Shown: positions 26,733 to 37,523 of the stretch, one piece after another | Position numbering within the stretch: position 1 is the stretch's first letter | Layout: every line of letters starts with the position of its first letter | From: CAVWQV01 sp963757115 | GTDB lineage: Bacteria; Pseudomonadota; Alphaproteobacteria; Acetobacterales; Acetobacteraceae | Direction of reading: 5' to 3' | Assembly: GCA_963757115.1 (NCBI GenBank) | Contig: CAVWQV010000001.1 | Span: forward strand, 496,001-560,000 | DNA: 64,000 nt | Translations under genes and position numbers: made by a program | The notes under the pieces: generated by a model | Told to the model about the DNA's origin: nothing | Databases searched by the model: none | The model's input: the letters and a program-made list of their open reading frames with translations, nothing else

Positions 26733-28162
26733 ACTCCTCGGGGCGCGGCCGCAGCAACGTTCTCTGGTCGGCGTTCGAGGCCGGCGCATCCGCTTCGCTG
26801 TCGTTTCTGTCGGCCTTCGCCGTGGCCCGCATGGTGGGCCCCGCCGAGCTCGGGGTGGGGGCCGCGGCCGTCGCGGTCCATCTGCTGCTTTGGGTCGGGG
26901 TCAACGCGCTGTTCGCCGACGCGATCGTGCAGCGGCCGGAACTCGACGAGGAAGCGGCATCGAGCGCGTTCTGGGCGTCGGTCGCGGTCGGGTTCGCCGC
27001 CGCGGCCCTCGAGGCCGCTGCGGGCTGGCCGCTCGCCGCGGCGTTGGGCGATCACCGCCTCCCGTGCATGTCGCTGCTGCTTGCCTTGCCGCTGCCGCTG
27101 GTGGGTGCCGGCGGCGTGATGCAGGGGATGCTCACGCGCGGGCGCGCCTACAAGGCGCTCGCAGGACGGGCGGTAATCGGGCAAGGGCTCGGGACCGTCG
27201 CCGGCATCGCCGCGGCTCTCGCCGGGGCAGGGGCCTGGGCGCCCGTGCTGCAGCAAGCGGTCACCTCCGCCCTCGGCGCGACCGTGCTCGTCCTGCGGTC
27301 GCGGTGGCGCCCCCGCCTTGTGCTGCGCCGCGCGCCGCTCCTCGCCCTGCTGCGCACGGGGCTGCCACTGACGGCCGCAACGCTCGTCCAACAGAGCCGG
27401 TATCGCGTGTTCGCGTTGCTGATCGGGGCTACGGCCGGGACGGCCGCACTCGGTGTCGTCCATCTCGCCTTCCGCTTGTCCGACACCGTGCGGGATCTGG
27501 CGCTCACCGCGCTGTGGCGGCTCCTGCTTCCAGCATTTTCGGAGCGGCAACGCGATCTTCCGGCGTTGCAGGCGGACGTCGACCGGCACGCCTTCCTGGT
27601 CGGCCTGGTGTTGTTCCCGGTGATTGGCGCGCTGGGGCTCGTCCTCCGCCCCTTCGTGCGGGTGGTGCTTGGCCCGGCTTGGGAGCCCTCAGCCGTCGCG
27701 GCGGCCCCGCTGCTCCTGCTCATGGTCTGGCTGTTCCTCGGCTTCACCGGGGGCGTCGCGGCCGTGGCGCGCGGCGGGGCGCGATACTCGATGCTGTCGC
27801 AGCTCGGCGTAACGGCGGCGACGCTGGGCGGCACCCTGCTCCTGCGTCCGGCGACCCCGCTCGGTGCGGTTGCCGTCTGGGCCGCCGCCCAGGTCCTGGT
27901 AAGCCCATACCTCCTCTGGACCACCGCGCGGCTGATGCGCGCGGGCTGGTTGCGCCAGCACCGGCCCGGCCTCCCGGCACTGGCGCTGGCGGTGACCGCG
28001 ACCCTGCTCGCGGCTGGCGTCGCCGGTGCTCTGCAGCCCGGGTCGCCTTGGGCGGTGATGGCGGCGCGGCTTGGTTGCCTGTGCGCGATCTACGGGTCGG
28101 GTGCCGCCCTTCTGTTGCGAGGCCGCCGCTTCCTCGCCGCTCCGATGGCAGGTGTGGCGTGA
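26729..28162 (+). CDS. Polysaccharide flippase, Wzx/PST family
   Basis: The 477-residue protein is almost entirely membrane helix, with the MATE/PST-like pattern of about 12-14 segments beginning SNVLWSAFEAGASASLSFLSA. It is expected to flip the lipid-linked oligosaccharide to the periplasm. The GTG at 26729 overlaps the previous TGA (GTGA) and has GAGGAG eight bases upstream. The long open frame from 26462 is only upstream read-through of another gene. Confidence 0.87.
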   Translation: MNSSGRGRSNVLWSAFEAGASASLSFLSAFAVARMVGPAELGVGAAAVAVHLLLWVGVNALFADAIVQRPELDEEAASSAFWASVAVGFAAAALEAAAGWPLAAALGDHRLPCMSLLLALPLPLVGAGGVMQGMLTRGRAYKALAGRAVIGQGLGTVAGIAAALAGAGAWAPVLQQAVTSALGATVLVLRSRWRPRLVLRRAPLLALLRTGLPLTAATLVQQSRYRVFALLIGATAGTAALGVVHLAFRLSDTVRDLALTALWRLLLPAFSERQRDLPALQADVDRHAFLVGLVLFPVIGALGLVLRPFVRVVLGPAWEPSAVAAAPLLLLMVWLFLGFTGGVAAVARGGARYSMLSQLGVTAATLGGTLLLRPATPLGAVAVWAAAQVLVSPYLLWTTARLMRAGWLRQHRPGLPALALAVTATLLAAGVAGALQPGSPWAVMAARLGCLCAIYGSGAALLLRGRRFLAAPMAGVA

Positions 28163-28908
28163 TCGCTTCCCGACACGTCTCACGCCTCGGCGTGCCGTTG
28201 GCCGATCTCGACGCGGCCGAAGCCGCCTCCGCGATCGCGGCGCGCCCGGCCGACCAGCCGTTCGGCTATGTCCTCACTCCGAACGCCGACAATTTCGTTC
28301 GCCTCAGCCGCGACCCGGAGATGCGGCGCATCTATGAGGACGCCTATCTGCGCCTGCTCAACTCGCGGGTGGTCGCCCGGGCCGGGCGATTGCTCGGCCT
28401 TGAGGCGCCGCGTGTCGCGCCGGGGAGCGACGTCACCGCGCACTTGCTCCGCAGCCATCTGCGGCCCGGGGAGCGCGTGACCATCATCGGCCTGCGCCCC
28501 GCGTTTCTGCGTCCCTTGATAGACCGCTGCGGCATCGCCGAACCGTTCCATCACGATCCGCCGATGGGCTTCGATCGCGACCCAGCTGCGTTCGCCGCTG
28601 CGATCGCTTTCGTGCTCGCGCACCCGGCGCGGTTCACCTTCCTTGCCCTCGGCTCGCCACGGCAGGAACGGCTCGCGGCCGCCATCGCCGCGACGGGCGA
28701 GGCGAAGGGCCTCGGGCTCTGCATCGGTGCCAGCCTCGATTTCCTGGCCGGTGCCGTGGCGCGCGCGCCCCGCTGGATGCAAGGCGCGGGGCTCGAGTGG
28801 CTGCATCGCCTCGGGTCGGACCCGAAGCGGCTGGCCCGGCGCTATCTCGTGGAAGATCCGCCGGTATTCAGGCTGCTGCTGCGCGAAAGACTGGCCCAGC
28901 GCGCCTGA
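28159..28908 (+). CDS. WecG/TagA/CpsF family glycosyltransferase (GT26)
   Basis: The 249-residue cytoplasmic enzyme has the family signature TPNADNFVRLSRDPEMRR near the N-terminus, ALGSPRQE in the middle and a GASLDFLAG segment. Members add N-acetylmannosamine or its uronic acid, or glucose, to lipid-linked sugar. Here the product is part of the exopolysaccharide repeat, with unknown sugar. The usual acidic residue after the first Asn-rich motif is replaced by LLNSRVVARAG. GTG 28159 overlaps the flippase stop. Its 3' end overlaps the convergent glycosyltransferase gene by 67 bases. Confidence 0.88.
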   Translation: MIASRHVSRLGVPLADLDAAEAASAIAARPADQPFGYVLTPNADNFVRLSRDPEMRRIYEDAYLRLLNSRVVARAGRLLGLEAPRVAPGSDVTAHLLRSHLRPGERVTIIGLRPAFLRPLIDRCGIAEPFHHDPPMGFDRDPAAFAAAIAFVLAHPARFTFLALGSPRQERLAAAIAATGEAKGLGLCIGASLDFLAGAVARAPRWMQGAGLEWLHRLGSDPKRLARRYLVEDPPVFRLLLRERLAQRA

Positions 28909-29912
28909 ATGGGTGCCGCCGACAGCGTGGGCAGCACCTCGTCCCGTACGCGGCCGAGCAGATTGCTGCGATGCGCCCGATCGTTGGATCGAAGATACGC
29001 GCGGGCGGACGGCGGGAGAGAGGCGCTTTCCGTCCGGCGCGCGAGTTGGACCCCGGCCGCCAAGCCTCGCACGGTCTGCCGTAGCAGCCCATTGCGGAGG
29101 CCGCGCACGGCGTAGCCCGCGATTCGGGGCGTCATTCCGAGCCAGCTCCCGCCATGCTTGCGATGGATGTAGAGCCGGTTGCGTACGTAATGGAACCACC
29201 GTGTGCTCGACCAGGTGACGCGCCGCTGCTGGCTTACCTTGTGCAGCACCGCGATGTCGCCCCGGTAGCGCACCGTCCAGCCGCGCGCGATCACGCGCAG
29301 GCACCAATCGTATTCCTCCCAGCAGAAGAACAGCGCTTCGTCGTACGGGCCGGCCGCGTCCCAAGCGGTGCGGCGGATCGCGTGGCCGGCGCCGACGAAG
29401 GTCGCGGCGTCGAATACCTCACCCGCTCGCGCACGAAGCCGCGGCGGGTAGCCCCAGGAGGAATGGTCGTCCGCGCCCACACCCCAGGCCAGGATGCGGA
29501 ACCCGATCGCACCCAGGTTCGGCGCAGCGTCCAGGGCGGCGACCGCGGCCGCCGCCGTTGTCGGCGCGGCGAACTCGGCGTCGTTGTCGAGCGCGATGAT
29601 CACCCGTCCATGGCCGAGGCCGGTTGCCACGTTGCGTCCAGCTGCCACCCCACGATTGCGGTCGAGCGCGACGAGCGTGCAGTCCGCCCGGCCCCGTACC
29701 GTCGCCGCGATCCGCTGGAGGTTCTCGGGCCGCGAGCCCTGGTCCACCACGATCAAATGGCGGCTGATGCCGGTTTGCTCCAACGCCGAGCGGATCGCGG
29801 CACAGGTCTCATCGGGCCGATCGAGGGCCAGGATGATGATGTCGGCATCATAAGGATCGCGCGGCGGCGCGATCGCGCCCGCGACGTGGTGCGCCTCGCC
29901 CATCGGATGCAT
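28842..29912 (-). CDS. Family 2 glycosyltransferase
   Basis: The 356-residue GT-A enzyme has an N-terminal DADIIILALDRPDET strand, VVDQGS, ALDNDAEF as the metal-binding DxD-like element, and FFCWEEYDWCLRV, the acceptor-side ED motif common in GT2 rhamnosyl- and mannosyltransferases. A C-terminal region of about 90 residues is basic. It is transcribed towards wecG and the two overlap tail to tail by 67 bases. Start ATG 29912; ATG 29903 is also possible. It probably adds a sugar to the repeat unit. Confidence 0.87.
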   Translation of the reverse strand: MHPMGEAHHVAGAIAPPRDPYDADIIILALDRPDETCAAIRSALEQTGISRHLIVVDQGSRPENLQRIAATVRGRADCTLVALDRNRGVAAGRNVATGLGHGRVIIALDNDAEFAAPTTAAAAVAALDAAPNLGAIGFRILAWGVGADDHSSWGYPPRLRARAGEVFDAATFVGAGHAIRRTAWDAAGPYDEALFFCWEEYDWCLRVIARGWTVRYRGDIAVLHKVSQQRRVTWSSTRWFHYVRNRLYIHRKHGGSWLGMTPRIAGYAVRGLRNGLLRQTVRGLAAGVQLARRTESASLPPSARAYLRSNDRAHRSNLLGRVRDEVLPTLSAAPIQARWASLSRSSSLNTGGSSTR

Positions 29913-29927
29913 GTCCGCCCGCTCGTT

Positions 29928-30653
29928 TCAGTATGCGTTCCGCATGGTGAGCACGGCGAAGGCGGTGCGGAAGAGGATGAGCAGATCGAGGCTCACCGAC
30001 CAGTTCTCGATGTATTCAAGGTCGCTCTGAACGCGCCGCACCAGCTTGTCTTCCGTGTCGGTTTCGCCGCGCAGGCCCCGGACCTGGGCGAGGCCCGTCA
30101 GGCCCGGGCGGATGCGGTGGCGGGCCGCGTAGGAAGGCACGACCTCGTCGAACAATCGTCCGCCGGCGCGCGTCGCAGGAGCGTGCGGGCGAGGGCCGAC
30201 CAGAGACATCTCGCCGCGGAGGACGTTGCACAGTTGCGGCAGCTCGTCGAGCGAGGTCCGCCTGAGCAGCGCCCCGAACCACGTCACCCTCGGGTCCCTC
30301 CGTATCGCTTGCGACAACGAGTGATCCGGTTCGGGTTCGAAATACATTGTGCGAAACTTGAGCACGAAGAACGGCGCGCCGCCGCGACCCGTGCGCTGCT
30401 GGCGGAACAGCACCGGCCCGGGGCTGCTCAAACGCACGAATAGCGCGATCAGCAGCATCGGCAATGCCAAGATCAAAAGGCCCAGCGCGGCGAACACGAG
30501 GTCTTCGGCGCGCTTGGCCATCTCCATCCAATCCGTGCTGTGGCCACGCCCGGCCGTGAGAAAACGAAAGCGGGCGTCAGTAGCGTATGCACCAGGCAGG
30601 TCCGACACGGGCGAGGCCCAGCAGGCGGCCCCGAGGCCGTTTGCTCCATTCAT
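29928..30653 (-). CDS. Priming sugar transferase (undecaprenyl-phosphate sugar phosphotransferase)
   Basis: The 241-residue bacterial sugar transferase (PF02397) has one hydrophobic segment (about 52-72) followed by the catalytic domain. The motifs are KFRTM, SLDELPQLCNVLRGEMS, LVGPRP and RIRPGLTGLAQVRG. It transfers a sugar 1-phosphate to undecaprenyl phosphate and so starts the repeat unit. The size is that of the short PglC/ExoY-like type without the extra N-terminal helices of WcaJ. The start at 30653 is set by AGGAGG eight bases upstream. The gene begins 15 bases after the glycosyltransferase end on the same strand. Confidence 0.92.
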   Translation of the reverse strand: MNGANGLGAACWASPVSDLPGAYATDARFRFLTAGRGHSTDWMEMAKRAEDLVFAALGLLILALPMLLIALFVRLSSPGPVLFRQQRTGRGGAPFFVLKFRTMYFEPEPDHSLSQAIRRDPRVTWFGALLRRTSLDELPQLCNVLRGEMSLVGPRPHAPATRAGGRLFDEVVPSYAARHRIRPGLTGLAQVRGLRGETDTEDKLVRRVQSDLEYIENWSVSLDLLILFRTAFAVLTMRNAY

Positions 30654-30759
30654 CGTGCTCGCCTCCTGAAATGCCGTTCTGGTGTTCAATGTGCGTCGCA
30701 AGCGAAAGCCGTCGCCGCTTGCTGCGGCCCGGTTTAGCAACGGGAAGCACAAGGAACGG

Positions 30760-31149
30760 TTAAACGGCCGGCGGAAACACGATGGCGCGGTTCATGCTGA
30801 AATTGACCAGCATCCCGGCAACCGCGCCGGCCGCGACGGCAAGCACCGGCTCGCGCGCGCAGAGCGGCACAAAGGTGACGAGGAGGGCGAAGGCGCCTCG
30901 GTTGAGCACGAAGCCCGCACTGTTGGCGAGCATGAACAGCACCCACTGCTCGCGCTTGGCACCGACCCGCCCACGGCCGCGAAACGTCCAGACCCGGTTG
31001 AGCGCCCAGTTCACCGAGGCGGCGACCAGGTACGCGAGCGCGCCCGCGGCGTAGATCCCAACGAGCCCGCGGGTTGCGTACACGGTTGCGGTATCGATCA
31101 GAAATCCGACGACGCCCACGACGCCGAACTTGAGGAACTGGGCAATCAC
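30760..31149 (-). CDS. GtrA-like membrane protein
   Basis: The 129-residue protein has four hydrophobic helices with FLKFGVVGVVGFLIDT at the N-terminus and NFSMNRAIVFPP at the C-terminus, the GtrA family pattern. GtrA proteins are thought to move polyprenyl-linked sugars across the inner membrane. It sits at the edge of the polysaccharide cluster, upstream of the priming transferase with about 105 bases between, and is divergent from the ABC importer. Confidence 0.9.
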   Translation of the reverse strand: MIAQFLKFGVVGVVGFLIDTATVYATRGLVGIYAAGALAYLVAASVNWALNRVWTFRGRGRVGAKREQWVLFMLANSAGFVLNRGAFALLVTFVPLCAREPVLAVAAGAVAGMLVNFSMNRAIVFPPAV

Positions 31150-31257
31150 GCAAGCTCGTTAGCGAAGCTTGCGCCAGCCAGCAATCACCAAACCATGAAC
31201 GGGCCCGATCCGACCTGCTTGCAGGGCTGCTCTGCGCCTGCCATCGTCCGTGCCGAA

Positions 31258-32859
31258 ATGACCAAACTGCGTGGGCCTCCGCTGCGGCGGCGAACATTCC
31301 TCGGTACCGCTGCCGCGGCTGCCGTTGCGCCGTCCGGCGCGCGAGGGGAGAGGGCGCGGGTGCTGCGGTTCATCCCGCAGGCCAACCTCGCCAATCTCGA
31401 CCCGATCTGGACCACGCAATACGTCGTCCGCAATGCCAGCCTGCTGTTCTTCGACACGCTCTACGGCGTCAACAGCGCGCTCGAGCCGCAACCGCAAATG
31501 GCCGAAGGGCACGAGGTCTCGGCGGATGGCCTGACCTATACGTTCAAGCTCCGCCCGGGGCTCAAATGGCATGACGGCGAGCCGGTGCGCGCCATCGACT
31601 GCGTGGCCAGCCTCCAGCGCTGGATGGCGCGGGACAACATGGGCCACATGATCGCTGCGCGGTTGAACGAGATCGCGGCGACGGGCGACGCGAATTTCCG
31701 CCTCGCACTCAAGCAGCCCTTCCCGAAGCTCCTGTATGCCCTCGGCAAGGGCGGCACGCCGACCGCGTTCATGATGCCGGAGCGCATGGCGCGCACCGAC
31801 CCGTTCAAGCAGATCAGCGAGTACGTCGGCTCCGGCCCGTTTCGCTTCAAGCGCGACGAATGGGTGCCGGGGTCGCAGGCCGTGTTCGAGCGGTTCGACG
31901 GCTACGTCCCGCGCGACGAGAAGCCGCGACTGGCTGGCCGGCGGCAAGCGCGTGTTCTTCGACCGCGTCGAGTGGCGCATCATCCCGGATCCCGCGACTG
32001 CCGCGGCCGCGCTGCAGAACGGCGAGGTCGATTGGTGGGAGAACCCCGTCACCGATCTCGTGCCCGCCTTGCGCGGCAACCATGATGTGCGGCTCGACAT
32101 CGCCGATCCGCTCGGCAACATCGGCGACTGCCGCTTCAACCATCTTTACCCGCCGTTCGACGATGTGCGCGTTCGTCGCGCCGTCATGATGGCTGCCAGC
32201 CAGGCCGACTACATGGAAACGCTGGTCGGTTCCGAGCGCGCGCTTTGGCAGGAATCGGCAAGCTTCTTCACACCGGGCACGCCACTTTGGTCCGACTACG
32301 GCGGCGAGGTGCTCAAGCAGAAGAACGTCGATGCCGCGCGCAAGCTGCGTCTCCAGACTCGGCCACGGGGGCAGCAAGGTCGTCATGATCGTCGGCACCG
32401 ACATGCAGATCACCAAGGCGCAAAGCGATGTGACGGCCGACCTGCTCGACAAGATCGGCCTCAAGGTAGACTACGTGGCAACCGATTGGGGTACGGTTGG
32501 CGCGCGACGGGCGAGCAAGGAGCCGCCCGACAAAGGCGGCTGGAACATCTTCCACACTTGGCACGCCGGCGTCGATTGCGTGAACCCGGGCGCGCAGCCC
32601 GCTTATTACACCACGCGGCGACAAGGCTTGGTTCGGCTGGCCGAAATCCGACGAGGTGCAAGGCCATATCGACGCTTGGTTCGCGGCTACCAGCCTCAAC
32701 GACGAAAAGGCGGCCGTGCGCCAGCTCAACAAGGCCGAGATGGACTTCGCCACCTTCCTGCCCACCGGCTTCTTCAAGGGCTACCAGGCCTGGCGCAAGA
32801 ACCTGGACGGCATGGTGCAGGCGCCGTTTCCCGTGGTCTGGGGTCTGAAGAAGGCCTGA
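31258..32859 (+). pseudogene. Peptide/solute-binding protein of an ABC importer (SBP_bac_5), three frameshifts
   Basis: The product is a DppA/OppA-type periplasmic binding protein with an export signal (PLRRRTFLGTAAAAAV, twin-arginine-like). It is 50-60% alike by eye to the intact protein at 49301-50899, which serves as a template. Three single-base shifts divide it; deleting the G at 31926, 32349 and 32615 restores one frame through DWLAGGKRVFFDRVEWR, KLLSRLGHGGSKVVMIVG and TTGDKAWFGWP. Apart from the shifts no stop codons interrupt it. ATG 31195 is an alternative start. The stop overlaps the next ATG, as in an intact operon, so sequence error is likely. Confidence 0.85.
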
Positions 32860-33803
32860 TGCTCGCATACGCGGTCCGGCGGGTCCTGGCGACGATCCCG
32901 GTCATGCTGGTCGTAGCGCTGTTCGTCTTTTCTCTGCTCTACATCGCGCCCGGCGACCCCGCCGCGATCATCGCGGGCGATCAGGCGACGGTGGAGGACG
33001 TGGCGCGCATTCGCGCCTCGCTCGGGCTTGATCGCCCGTTCATCGTCCGCTTCGGCGACTGGCTTTGGCACGTCGTGCGCGGGGACCTTGGCACTTCCAT
33101 CTTCACCAACCTGCCGGTGACGAAGATGATCGGCCAACGCATCGAGCCCACGCTGTCGCTGATGCTGCTGACCTTGGTGTTTTCGCTGGTTTGCGCGGTG
33201 CCCATGGGCGTCGTGGCCGCGTGGAAGTCACGGCTCATGGATTGACCGCGCGGTGATGGTGCTGGCCGTGTTCGGCTTCTCGGTTCCGGTGTTCGTGGTC
33301 GGCTATCTGCTTGCCTGGGTGTTCGCGCTCGCAGCTCAACTGGCTGCCGGTGCAGGGCTTCACCCCGATCTCGCGAGGGACTCTGGCCGTTCCTGCGCAA
33401 CCTGATCCTGCCCACTCTGGCGCTCGGCGGGGTGTATATCGCGCTGATCGCGCGCATCACACGCGCGACGATGCTGGAGGTGCTGTCGCAGGACTACGTC
33501 CGTACGGCGCGCGCCAAGGGTGTCGGGCAGCGCGCCGTCCTGTTCGTCCACGCGCTGAAGAACGCCGCCGTGCCGATCGTGACGGTGGTCGGGCTCGGGG
33601 TGGCCCTCCTGATCGGCGGCGCCGTGGTGACGGAAAGCGTGTTCGCGATCCCCGGGCTCGGCCGGCTGACCGTCGACGCGATCCTGCGCCGGGACTACCC
33701 CGTCATCCAGGGGGTCGTGCTGCTGTTCAGCTTTGTCTACGTGCTGGTCAATCTCATCGTCGATCTGCTGTACACCGTGTTCGATCCGAGGATCCGCTAT
33801 TGA
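32859..33803 (+). pseudogene. ABC importer permease, DppB-like, three frameshifts
   Basis: This is the first permease of the peptide-type importer. It starts MLAYAVRRVLATIPVMLVV and has the DppB pattern (IAPGDPAAIIAGD, GLDRPFIVRFGDWL) and the C-terminal EAA-loop region AKGVGQRAVLFVHALKNA. The frame breaks near 33232, at 33331 and at 33373. After deleting single bases the protein is continuous to FDPRIRY at normal length (about 313 residues). The ATG overlaps the binding protein stop. Confidence 0.85.
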
Positions 33804-34687
33804 GCGGCGCCGCGCCGCCGCTGGCTCGATATCCTGCCGCCGGTGCGCCGGCGCGGGCGGGTCGGCACCTTCGTCTACCGCCATCCGACCATCGCGATCG
33901 GCGGCAGCATTGCTCGTCGCCATCGCGTTCATCGCGGTCGCTCGCGCCGTGGCTCGGCACCGTCGATCCGACCGCGCTCGCGCCCGCCAAGCGCACCCGC
34001 CCACCGTCCGCGGTTTATTGGTTCGGCACCGACATGCTGGGGCGAGACATCTATTCCCGCGTCATTTACGGCGCGCGAGTATCTTTGATCGTCGGCTTCG
34101 CGGTCGCGATCGTTGCGTCCGCGGTCGGCATGCTGATCGGGCTGGTCGCAGGCTTCGTGCGCTGGCTCGACGGCGTGGTGATGCGGATCATGGACGGGCT
34201 GATGTCCATTCCGCCGATCCTGCTGGCGATCGCGCTGATGGCGCTGACCCGCGGCTCGGTGCAGAACGTGGTCATCGCGATCAGCGTGGCCGAGGTGCCG
34301 CGGGTGGCGCGGCTGGTCCGCGGCGTGGTGCTGTCGTTGCGCGAGCAGCCCTATGTGGAGGCGGCGATCGCCTCGGGCACGCGGGTGCCGAAGATCATCT
34401 TGCGCCACATCCTGCCCAACACGCTCGCGCCGCTGACGGTGCAGGCCACCTATATCTGCGCGTCGGCGATGATCACGGAGGCGATCCTCTCGTTCATCGG
34501 CGCCGGCACGCCGCCCACCATCCCGAGCTGGGGCAACATCATGGCGGAGGGCCGGGCGCTGTGGCAGGTCAAGCCGTTCATCGTGTTCTTTCCGGCCGTG
34601 TTCCTGTCGGTGACGGTGCTCGCGGTGAACCTGCTCGGCGACGGGCTGCGCGACGCGCTCGATCCGCGGGTGGCCAAGCGGATTTGA
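33800..34687 (+). pseudogene. ABC importer permease, DppC-like, frameshifted near the N-terminus
   Basis: From about 33945 the frame is clean and typical of Dpp[37 protein letters not shown], the EAA loop with [19 protein letters not shown], and [11 protein letters not shown] at the end. The first about 45 residues are split by shifts near 33820 and at 33903 and 33940; deleting a G at the last two restores [20 protein letters not shown]. The probable start is TTG 33800, overlapping the preceding stop as TTGA. Confidence 0.82.
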
Positions 34688-34702
34688 GCGACCGTCGGCT
34701 AG

Positions 34703-35701
34703 ATGCCCCTGCTGCAAGTCGAGAACCTGCAGGCCCATTTCGGCACGCCGGACGGCGTGGTGCGCGCCGTCGAGGGTCTTTCCTTCGCGATCGACGCGGG
34801 CGAGACCGTGGCCATCGTCGGCGAGTGCGGCTGCGGCAAGTCGGTCACCTCCATGTCGATCCTGCGCTTGTTGCCCGAGCCGCCGGCCAGATCGCCGGCA
34901 CGATCCGCTTCGAGGGCGCGACCTGCTGCGACTATCCGAGCCTGAGATGCGCGCCTCCGCGGCAACGACATCAGCATGATCTTCCAGGAGCCGATGACCA
35001 GCCTCAACCCGGTGCTCACTGTCGGCCGGCAGATCGGCGAGACCCTGCGGCTGCACCAGGGCCTGTCGGCGCGGGAAGCGGAGCGCCGAAGGCGGTCGAG
35101 GTGCTCGACCTGGTCGGCATCCCGGCGCCCGAACGGCGCGTGCGCGAATATCCGCACCAGCTTTCCGGCGGGATGCGCCAGCGGGTGATGATCGCCATGG
35201 CGCTCGCCTGCAACCCGAAGCTGCTGATCGCCGACGAGCCGACCACGGCGCTCGACGTGACGATCCAGGCGCAGATCCTCGACCTGATGCGCGACCTCAA
35301 GACGCCGGCTCGGCTCGGCGATCATGCTGATCACCCACGATCTCGGCGTGGTCGCGGAGATGGCCGAGCGGGTGGTCGTGATGTACGCCGGCCGCAAGGT
35401 GGAGGAAGCGGCGGTCGCGCGAGATATTCGCCCGCCCGCTGCACCCCTACACGCGCGGCCTGCTCGGCGCGGTGCCGCAAGCTCGGCTCCTCGCTCGCGA
35501 GGGCGGGCGAGCGCAGGCTCGCCGAGATCACGCGGGCAGGTGCCCAGCCTGCGCGCGCAGATCGTCGGCTGCGCCTTCGCCGGGCGCTGCCCGCAGGTGA
35601 CGGATCTTTGCCGCGCGGTGGCGCCGGCGGTCGAGCTGAAATCGCCGGGCCATCTCGCCGCCTGCCACTACGCCGAGAGCGCTTGCCCGCCGAGCCGGCG
35701 G

Positions 35702-35705
<4 letters not shown>
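34703..35705 (+). pseudogene. ABC importer ATPase, DppD-like, many frameshifts
   Basis: Walker A ([11 protein letters not shown]), [17 protein letters not shown], the [15 protein letters not shown] signature, [14 protein letters not shown] and the H-loop MLITHDLG are all present but spread over three frames. The oligopeptide domain tail ([13 protein letters not shown]) follows. Breaks lie near 34885, 34915, 34953 and 35088, and at 35304, 35417, 35477, 35532 and 35681. Deleting the G at 35681 lets it end on a TGA that overlaps the next ATG. The motif order is intact, so this is a functional-looking gene with poor sequence or a very recent ruin. Confidence 0.8.
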
Positions 35706-36736
<1,031 letters not shown>

Positions 36737-36744
36737 AGACGGAA

Positions 36745-36852
36745 GGCCAGGCGCTGCCCCTGGACCCCGTTGGGGCCGGCGGCCCCAAACCCCTTGACCA
36801 AGTAAGGGGGTCTGGGTCTGACCCCACTCCGCCAGGGGCAGCGCCCCTGGCC
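36745..36852. repeat. Compound inverted-repeat element between the ABC and cox genes
   Basis: The outer arms 36745-36763 (ggccaggcgctgcccctgg) and 36832-36852 are inverted copies that differ by a two-base indel. Between them are two further hairpins: ttggggcc-ggc-ggccccaa at 36770-36788 and cccctt/aagggg at about 36791-36809. The nested design suggests a dispersed REP-like intergenic element. It could also act as a processing or termination signal for the ABC operon. Confidence 0.65.
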
Positions 36853-36904
36853 TTGCCTACTGCCCCGGCGACCAAACTGCCGCGCTAGCCAAGGGGGGAT
36901 AACG

Positions 36905-37402
<498 letters not shown>

Positions 37403-37423
37403 CGATCCGAAAGATAAAGCTCA

Positions 37424-37444
37424 TGGCCGGGCTTGACCCGGCCA
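37424..37444. repeat. REP-like palindrome
   Basis: A perfect eight-base inverted repeat, tggccggg-cttga-cccggcca, lies in the 120 bases between coxS and coxL. Similar palindromes are common intergenic repeats in alphaproteobacteria. An open frame runs through it by chance. Confidence 0.55.
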
Positions 37445-37523
37445 CCGTGTCGGCCCCGGCCGGTCGCGACATGGAGCCGGATCAGGCGGGCGTGACGGAA
37501 AACGGGCCAAGGGGAATGACTCG

